From NCBI GenBank assembly GCA_044450465.1, contig JBIOJB010000015.1, positions 1 to 37,788 on the forward strand: a stretch of DNA of 37,788 nucleotides, written 5' to 3'. The position numbers and the translations under genes were made by a program. The DNA comes from JBIOJB01 sp044450465 (GTDB lineage Bacteria; Chloroflexota; Dormibacteria; Dormibacterales; Dormibacteraceae). Each line of letters opens with the position of its first letter. Position 1 is the stretch's first letter. The notes beneath the pieces were generated by a model. That model worked only from the letters and a program-made list of their open reading frames with translations, ran no database searches and was not told where the DNA came from. Below, one piece after another: positions 32,085 to 37,788 of this stretch.

Positions 32085-32092
32085 TATAAGCT

Positions 32093-32646
32093 CTAGACCT
32101 CCATCACCTCGGACTCTTTCCGTGCCGCATGCGCGTCCACTTTCTCTATCTGCGTCTCGGTGATCTTCTGAAGCCGGGCATGCGCCCGCTTGGCGTCGTC
32201 CGCGGCGGCCTCGCCGCGCTTTTCCATCTGATCGAGTCGATGCATCTCTTCCCGCCGAACGTTGCGGATGGCGACTCTCGCATCCTCCGCCTTTTGCTTC
32301 ACGAGCTTCACGTACTCGCGCCGCCGTTCTTCGGTCAGCGGCGGGATCGGGACGCGTATCACCTGCCCGTCGTTGGCCGGGTTCAGACCCTGCTCTCCCG
32401 AGCGCAGCGCCTTCTCCACCGCGCCCATCTGGCTCTTGTCGTAGACCTGCACCACGAGCAGCCTCGGCTCCGGAGCGCTGATCTGCGCCAGCTGATTGAG
32501 CGGCGTTGGAGTCCCGTAGTAGGGGACCATGACCTTGTCGATCAAGGCCGGGTTCGCGCGCCCTGTGCGAATGGTCGACAGCTCCGTCGCGAAATGGTCG
32601 AGTGACTTGATCATCTTCGCCTCCGCGTCGCGGAGGATCGGGTCGA

Positions 32647-32650
<4 letters not shown>
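32093..32650 (-). CDS. frr: Ribosome recycling factor
   Basis: A 185-residue two-domain factor that splits post-termination ribosomes with EF-G. The RTGRANPALIDKVMVPYYGTPTPLNQLA-like segment (about 29-55), VIRVPIPPLTEERRREYVKLVKQ and the three-helix bundle at the ends are standard. ATG 32650 overlaps the pyrH stop as ATGA. It closes the rpsB-tsf-pyrH-frr operon and is followed by a strong hairpin. Confidence 0.97.
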
Positions 32651-33345
<695 letters not shown>

Positions 33346-33401
33346 GCGGTTGTACTTGGGCGAACGGTCTCCAGTCTCGATGCTTCGGATTGCGGCTCCC
33401 T

Positions 33402-34016
33402 TCAGGCCTCCCTGATGTTAAACCGGGCAAAGCGCCTCACCATGATGTTCTCCTGCAGCTTCGAGATGTGCTCGGCGATCAGCTGCTGGACCGTATGGCT
33501 CGGCTCTCGAAAGTACGGCTGCTCTAACAAGCAGTTCTGTTTGAGAAAGTTCTCGACCTGATTCTCGACGATCTTGGGGATGACCTGGGCCGGCTTGCCG
33601 TCCTGCTGAGCCTTAGCTTCGTAGAGACTCTTCTCCTCGACCAGGAGCTCGTCGGGCACGTCCTCGCGTGACACCCATCGCGGCTCGAACCCGGCCACCT
33701 GCAGCGCCAGCTCTTTGGCGAGCTTTCGGAAGTCCGAGCCCTTCGCGACGAAGTCGGTTTCACAGTTCAGCTCGATCAGAACGCCCACCTGGGGCGGGAA
33801 GTCGTCGCCCGTGGTATGCAGGTAGGCCTCGACGATGCCCTGTCCGGTCGCGCGGCCGGCCCGCTTCGCTGCCTTGGCGATTCCCCTCTCGCGCAGGATG
33901 GTGAACGCTTTGTCGAGGTCGCCCTCGGCCTCCTCGAGGGCCTGCTTGCAGTCCATCATGCCCGCGCCCGACATCTCGCGAAGCTTCTTGACCAAATCCA
34001 TCCCCACGCGAGCCAC
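33402..34016 (-). CDS. tsf: Elongation factor Ts, short form
   Basis: A 204-residue nucleotide exchange factor for EF-Tu. The UBA-like N terminus has LVKKLREMSGAGMMDCKQALEEA. The core has GIVEAYLH, GVLIELNCETDFVAKG and FRKLAKELALQVAG. It is shorter than the E. coli protein (283) and close to the single-core Thermus-type form. GTG 34016 shares one base with the rpsB TAG stop. A second GTG is four codons in. Confidence 0.95.
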   Translation of the reverse strand: MARVGMDLVKKLREMSGAGMMDCKQALEEAEGDLDKAFTILRERGIAKAAKRAGRATGQGIVEAYLHTTGDDFPPQVGVLIELNCETDFVAKGSDFRKLAKELALQVAGFEPRWVSREDVPDELLVEEKSLYEAKAQQDGKPAQVIPKIVENQVENFLKQNCLLEQPYFREPSHTVQQLIAEHISKLQENIMVRRFARFNIREA

Positions 34017-34864
34017 TACCGCGCCTCCTCGTCGTCCGCGGTGCGGCCGATGAACTCCTCCTCCGACACGGTCGGCAGGTAGTCCTCCTCGTCCTCGAGG
34101 TATTCCTCTATCTCTTCATACCGCGGTGTCTCGAGGAATTCACGATCCTCGACCTCAGGCAGGATCTCGCCGCGCGCCTGCGCCTCCTGGCGCCCGTCCT
34201 GGCACGCGTCGGCGATCTTGCCGGTAAGCAGCTTGACTGCCCGGATGGCGTCGTCGTTTCCAGGAATCACGTAGGTGATGAGGTCGGGATCGCAGTTCGA
34301 ATCCGTGATCGCAACGACCGGGATTTTGAGCCGGTTGGCCTCGGTTACGGCGATGTGCTCCTTTCGAGGATCGACAACGTAGAGCGCACCCGGAAGCCGC
34401 TTCATGTCGGCGATCCCGTCGAAGTGGAACATCAAACGGTCGAGCTCATCCTGGAGGCGCTTCGCCTCTTTCTTGGGCAGGGATTCGAACTGGCCGTCCT
34501 GCTGCATCTTGCGAAGCTCCTGCAGCCGCTCGATCCGCTTCTTCACGGTGCTGAAGTTGGTCAGCATCCCGCCCATCCAGCGCCGGTTGACGAAGTACAT
34601 GCCGCACCGGGCGGCCTCGGTCTGAATCGTTTCTTGGGCCTGCTTCTTGGTGCCGACGAACAGCACCGGCCGCCCGCTGGCAGCGACGCTGCGAACGAAA
34701 TCCCACGCCTCGTCGAGGAGCTTGACCGTCTTCTGCAGGTCGATGATGTGAATGCCGTTGCGCGCGGTGAAGATGTAGGCGCGCATCTTCGGGTTCCATC
34801 GGCTGGTCTGATGTCCGAAATGGACGCCCGCTTCCAGCAGCTGCTTCAGAGTCACTTGGGACAC
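34016..34864 (-). CDS. rpsB: Ribosomal protein S2
   Basis: A 282-residue S2. VTLKQLLEAGVHFGHQTSRWNPKM is the family opening, and GTKKQAQETIQ, NRRWMGGMLTNF, VVDPRKEHIAVTEANRL and VITDSNCDPDLITYVIPGNDDA follow. The acidic C-terminal tail (Glu/Asp/Tyr-rich) is longer than in E. coli. GTG 34864 has a good GGGAGG site nine bases upstream. A heavily folded leader precedes it. Confidence 0.97.
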   Translation of the reverse strand: MSQVTLKQLLEAGVHFGHQTSRWNPKMRAYIFTARNGIHIIDLQKTVKLLDEAWDFVRSVAASGRPVLFVGTKKQAQETIQTEAARCGMYFVNRRWMGGMLTNFSTVKKRIERLQELRKMQQDGQFESLPKKEAKRLQDELDRLMFHFDGIADMKRLPGALYVVDPRKEHIAVTEANRLKIPVVAITDSNCDPDLITYVIPGNDDAIRAVKLLTGKIADACQDGRQEAQARGEILPEVEDREFLETPRYEEIEEYLEDEEDYLPTVSEEEFIGRTADDEEAR

Positions 34865-34914
34865 GTTCGATTGCCTCCCTGTTGAACTTCCGCCCGTGGG
34901 CCTTGTGCATCACC

Positions 34915-35028
34915 ACCCCGGCCTGACTACCGGGGTCCCCGCGAAATCGCAGATTTTGCGGGAGGTAACGACAGGGGCTTTGCCCCGGGCGTGCTGACTC
35001 AGCCGCTTTAGACGACTGGCTCAGTCAG
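34915..35028 (-). promoter_or_regulatory. Structured rpsB leader with four hairpins
   Basis: Between topA and rpsB are four stems: 34994-35028 (CTGACTCAGCC with GGCTCAGTCAG, 10 of 11 pairs), 34974-34986 (GGGGC-TTT-GCCCC), 34938-34962 (11-bp stem with loop GCA, one G-T) and 34915-34936 (ACCCCGG with CCGGGGT). S2 is known to repress its own mRNA in E. coli, so a regulatory leader is plausible. The first stem could instead end topA transcription. Confidence 0.5.
34932..34962 (+). repeat. Intergenic palindromic repeat, copy B
   Basis: The 17-mer GGGGTCCCCGCGAAATC (34932-34948) is identical to that at 16423-16439 and continues into a fold-back ending at 34962. Further on, GGGGCTTT and CGGGC are shared by both copies, spaced differently. 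It lies inside the rpsB leader. Confidence 0.5.
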
Positions 35029-35032
35029 TATA
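35027..35032 (-). promoter_or_regulatory. Candidate -10 element for rpsB operon
   Basis: TATACT on the minus strand matches five of six -10 bases, but no -35 is seen at 16-18 bases. It would give a leader of about 155 bases; it partly overlaps the first leader stem. Confidence 0.3.
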
Positions 35033-35072
35033 CGGGCCGCGGATTCGGGACCGCTCCACGGCATTGGCGACG

Positions 35073-37355
35073 TCACACGGCGGCTTCTGCCTTCTTGACG
35101 CCCTTGGGTCCTGGACACTTCGGGTAGTCGGAGCACGATTTGAACATCCCGTAGCGCCCGCGGCGCTCGACTAGCGGCTTTCCACAAACCGGACACGGCT
35201 CGTCGAGCACCTTCGGTCCCTGACCTGGCTTGCCATCCTTTCCAATGTTCGTGCGGTACTTGCACTCGGGATAGCGGGAGCACGCCACAAACGGACCGAA
35301 ACGGCCCGTCCGCTCGACCAGCTGGCCCTCTCCGCACTGCGGACACGCCTCGCCGGTCGGCTTGGCCTGGTTCTGGGCCGCGTCGCGCTTGATGTACTTG
35401 CAGTCGGGATAACCGGAGCAGCCGACGAACTCGCCATAACGACCGGTCCTCAGCTGGAGCGGCTTACCGCATTGCGGGCAGGGCTCCTCGAGAAGCTTGG
35501 GCTGCGGAGCCTCACCATCCGGAGTCAGCGCACGACGGAACTTGCACTTGGGGTACCTCGAGCAGCCCATGAAGGGGCCGAACCGGCTCGCCTTCTGGAC
35601 CAGGTGTCCTTCGTGGCACAGCGGGCATTCTTCGTCGGTATCGGCCGGCATCGCCTCTTCCGCCTCGCTCAGCATCTTCTGGAGCGGTCCGTAGAAGTCG
35701 CCCACGACGGGCACCCACTCCTTCTTGCCCTGCTCGACCTCGTCCAGCTTCTTCTCGAGCTTCGAGGTGTAGTCATCGTCCGAGATGACCTTGAAATGCT
35801 CGACCATGATCGAGTTGACCGCCTCTCCGATGGGAGTCGGGTACAGCCTCCGCTCCCTGAGCTCGACATAGCCGTGCTCTTTCGTGATCGTGCCAACGAT
35901 CGGTGCGTAGGTCGAAGGTCGTCCGATTCCGCGCTGCTCCAGCTCTTTGATCAAGGTGGCTTCCGAATAGCGCGGCGGGGGCTGGCTGAAGTGCTGCTCG
36001 GGCTTGACGCCGTGGTAGTCAAGGTGCTCGTCCGGCGCGAGCACCGGCAGGTCCGGCTCGTCCTTTTCATCGCGCTCCCAGACCTTGTAAAAGCCGTCGA
36101 AGGTGAGCACCGAACCGGTGGCGCGGAAGACGTACTCGCCTCCGTCGATCTCCACCTGCGTCTGGTCGTAAACAGCGGGCGCCATCCGGCTCGCCACGAA
36201 CCGGCGCCAGATCAGGTCGTACAGCTTCAGCTGGTCGGCGCTGAGGTGCTTGGCGATCGATTCCGGCGTGACGCTGACGTCCGTCGGGCGGATGGCTTCG
36301 TGAGCGTCCTGCGCGCCAGGGCTCGACTTGGCGATCCGCGGACCGCCGACGTACTTCTCGCCGTGCGCCCGCGTGATCCAGCCCCTGACCTTGCCCTCCG
36401 CCTCGTCCGAGATTCGGACCGAGTCGGTTCGCATGTAGGTGATCAGGCCCATCGATCCCTGGTCGCCGAGCTCCACGCCCTCGTAGAGCTGCTGCGCGAT
36501 ACGCATGGTGTTGACTGGGCGCAGCCGGAGCCGGCTCGACGCGTCCTGCTGCAGGGTCGAGGTGATGTACGGCAGATAGGAGCTCTTGGTGCGTCGCTTC
36601 TTCTCGACTCCCAGCACGCGGTAACGCGCGCCCTCGAGGCGGCGCAGTATCTCCTGAGCTTCAGACTCGTTATGGATCTCAAACTTCGGCGCCGGCTCTC
36701 CCGAAGCCGCCTTTCCTTGCGGGCGATGAAGCTTGGCCAGGAAGTGCTGAGAGTCACCAACCCGTGAGAGCTCGACGTCGACGGTCCAAGACTCGACGGG
36801 CACGAACTTACGGATCTCAGCTTCGCGATCGCACACCAGCCGCAGCGCGACCGATGACACGCGGCCCGCGCCGATCCCTTTCTGCACCTTGCTCCAGAGG
36901 AACGGGCTGAGCCGAAAGCCCACCAGCCGGTCCACCACGCGCCGGGCCTGCTGGGCGTTGACCAGGCGCATGTCGATCTCACGGGGCGACTCGAGCGCCT
37001 TGCGTACCGCTTCCGACGTGATCTCGTGAAACTCGATCCGCTTGGGTGCTTTCAGGTTGAGCACCTCCGCCAGGTGCCAGGCGATCGCCTCGCCCTCGCG
37101 ATCCGGGTCGGACGCGAGGATCACGTTTTGGTCGGCCTTAACGGCCGCTTTCAGCTCGTTGATGGTCTTCCGGCGGCTTTCCACCACCTCGTAGTGAGGC
37201 TTGAAGCCGGCGTCCACGTCGACCGCGATACCGCCTTTTGTAGGCAGGTCTCGAACGTGGCCCATCGAGGCAAGGACATCGAAACGGTCGCCTAGAAACC
37301 GCTTCAGAGTCCTCGCCTTGGCTGGCGACTCGACGATGATCAATCCTTCCGGCAT
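35073..37355 (-). CDS. topA: DNA topoisomerase I
   Basis: A 760-residue type IA topoisomerase that relaxes negative supercoils. The Toprim domain has IVESPAKARTLKRFLG and LASDPDREGEAIAWH. The active-site tyrosine is in GLITYMRTDSVRI. GIGRPSTYAPIVGTI follows. Four C-terminal C4 zinc ribbons end with CSRYPKC, CSGYPDC, CSRYPEC and CSDYPKC, then a Lys-rich tail. Length is normal for the Gram-positive type. ATG 37355 follows an AGAGG site. It lies between dprA and rpsB, as in other bacteria. Confidence 0.97.
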   Translation of the reverse strand: MPEGLIIVESPAKARTLKRFLGDRFDVLASMGHVRDLPTKGGIAVDVDAGFKPHYEVVESRRKTINELKAAVKADQNVILASDPDREGEAIAWHLAEVLNLKAPKRIEFHEITSEAVRKALESPREIDMRLVNAQQARRVVDRLVGFRLSPFLWSKVQKGIGAGRVSSVALRLVCDREAEIRKFVPVESWTVDVELSRVGDSQHFLAKLHRPQGKAASGEPAPKFEIHNESEAQEILRRLEGARYRVLGVEKKRRTKSSYLPYITSTLQQDASSRLRLRPVNTMRIAQQLYEGVELGDQGSMGLITYMRTDSVRISDEAEGKVRGWITRAHGEKYVGGPRIAKSSPGAQDAHEAIRPTDVSVTPESIAKHLSADQLKLYDLIWRRFVASRMAPAVYDQTQVEIDGGEYVFRATGSVLTFDGFYKVWERDEKDEPDLPVLAPDEHLDYHGVKPEQHFSQPPPRYSEATLIKELEQRGIGRPSTYAPIVGTITKEHGYVELRERRLYPTPIGEAVNSIMVEHFKVISDDDYTSKLEKKLDEVEQGKKEWVPVVGDFYGPLQKMLSEAEEAMPADTDEECPLCHEGHLVQKASRFGPFMGCSRYPKCKFRRALTPDGEAPQPKLLEEPCPQCGKPLQLRTGRYGEFVGCSGYPDCKYIKRDAAQNQAKPTGEACPQCGEGQLVERTGRFGPFVACSRYPECKYRTNIGKDGKPGQGPKVLDEPCPVCGKPLVERRGRYGMFKSCSDYPKCPGPKGVKKAEAAV

Positions 37356-37416
37356 GGCACCTCTGTATTCCCAATCCCGGACCTTTAATCACGTCCAGGC
37401 GTCTGAGGCGGGCATC

Positions 37417-37788
37417 CTACGCTCGTTGTTTGCCGGGACGCAATGCCCTTATGTACCCGTCGTGGTGACGGCGCACAGCGCCGTCGAGTTCAAGCGCGGT
37501 CAACCTTCGAATGACGTCTGAGACCGGCAACTGAAGCTTTCGCGCGACCTCGGCAGCGCTCAGGGCAAGCACGTCGGACAGGTGTGCAAGGATCCCGTCG
37601 CGCTCGGCGACGAGGCTGAATCCGAGCCGGCCGGGGGTGGCCAGCGGGTCGTCAAGCACCTCGCCCGCGAGGTTGAGGGCGGCTAGAACGTCGCGAGCGT
37701 TCTGGACGAGTGCCGCCCCGTCGCGAATCAGAGCGTGGGTCCCAACCGACAGGGGCGAGAAGACGCTCCCGGGCACCGCCATTACCTC
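37417..37788 (-). CDS. dprA: DNA processing protein DprA (C-terminal part, cut by window edge)
   Basis: The frame is open to the right edge, so only the last 123 codons are seen. EVMAVPGSVFSPLSVGTHALIRDGAALV is the end of the DprA Rossmann fold. The rest is a winged-helix domain (about the last 60 residues: ALSAAEVARKLQLPVSDVIRRLTALELDGAVRR) of the type found at many DprA C termini. DprA loads RecA on incoming single strands in transformation. The dprA-topA pairing is widespread. No start can be given. Confidence 0.9.
   Translation of the reverse strand, partial: EVMAVPGSVFSPLSVGTHALIRDGAALVQNARDVLAALNLAGEVLDDPLATPGRLGFSLVAERDGILAHLSDVLALSAAEVARKLQLPVSDVIRRLTALELDGAVRRHHDGYIRALRPGKQRA

Larger units (their letters stand above)
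31739..32092. other. Gene-free stretch with several hairpins
   Basis: No reading frame here is convincing. Besides the two hairpins listed separately, it holds a CCCC/GGGG fold just after the small gene (about 31749-31769) and two CGTATAC direct repeats 15 bases apart (31998-32004 and 32013-32019). It may be degraded accessory DNA between the convergent small gene and frr. Confidence 0.5.

Noticed and set aside
34487..34496. GGATTCGAAC-like sequence resembling a tRNA T-arm
   Set aside because: It lies inside rpsB, encodes part of the S2 protein, and no acceptor, D or anticodon arms surround it.

Overview
This is a GC-rich bacterial chromosome segment made almost entirely of housekeeping genes. 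I count 38 protein genes (one cut by the right edge), and 36 of them lie on the minus strand, so the operons read from high to low coordinates. No tRNA, rRNA, CRISPR array, prophage or complete insertion sequence was recognised. The gene set suggests a monoderm of the Terrabacteria type: MEP isoprenoid enzymes, an Asp23 protein, DUF1292, MltG, a SigB/SigF-type sigma factor, a bifunctional Rel, and the order aroQ-efp-asp23-nusB-xseB. Chloroflexota or the related Dormibacterota are my best guess. This is inference from gene content, not a phylogeny.

Layout from the right edge leftwards. (1) 37788-32093: end of dprA, topA, a structured leader, then rpsB-tsf-pyrH-frr. (2) 32092-31312: a gene-poor stretch holding hairpins and one small plus-strand DUF6869-like gene. 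(3) 31311-22012: uppS-cdsA-dxr-rseP-ispG-proS-rel-MBL hydrolase, covering isoprenoid/lipid carrier synthesis, phosphatidate activation, membrane proteolysis, prolyl-tRNA charging and the stringent response. (4) 21793-19666: a degenerate-looking hybrid histidine kinase and a small plus-strand membrane protein, convergent across a 190-bp MITE-like element. (5) 19607-16558: a good promoter followed by hisS-aspS. (6) 16557-13330: a palindrome-rich spacer, three small envelope-type proteins, a degenerate RsbW-like protein, a SigB/SigF-type sigma factor and pdxH. (7) 13280-21: a long run alaS, PilM-like ATPase, bitopic baseplate-J-like protein, ruvX, DUF1292, mltG, aroE, prepilin peptidase, PH-domain protein, aroK, aroB, aroQ, efp, asp23, nusB, xseB and a DUF212 protein.

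Genes are tightly coupled. At least 12 pairs share a 4-base NTGA start/stop overlap, with N being A, G, T or C, so many starts are TTG or GTG and aroE appears to start at CTG. The most unusual points are: the PilM-like/bitopic membrane protein pair placed inside the alaS-aro operon; a MITE-like element whose CTAG borders supply the stop codons of both flanking genes; an EF-P whose tip loop reads KLARAGA with Arg32; an RsbW-like protein and a hybrid histidine kinase that have both lost ATP-site residues; a multi-hairpin leader before rpsB; and a GC-rich palindromic repeat shared by two intergenic regions. No obviously new defence or biosynthetic system is present.
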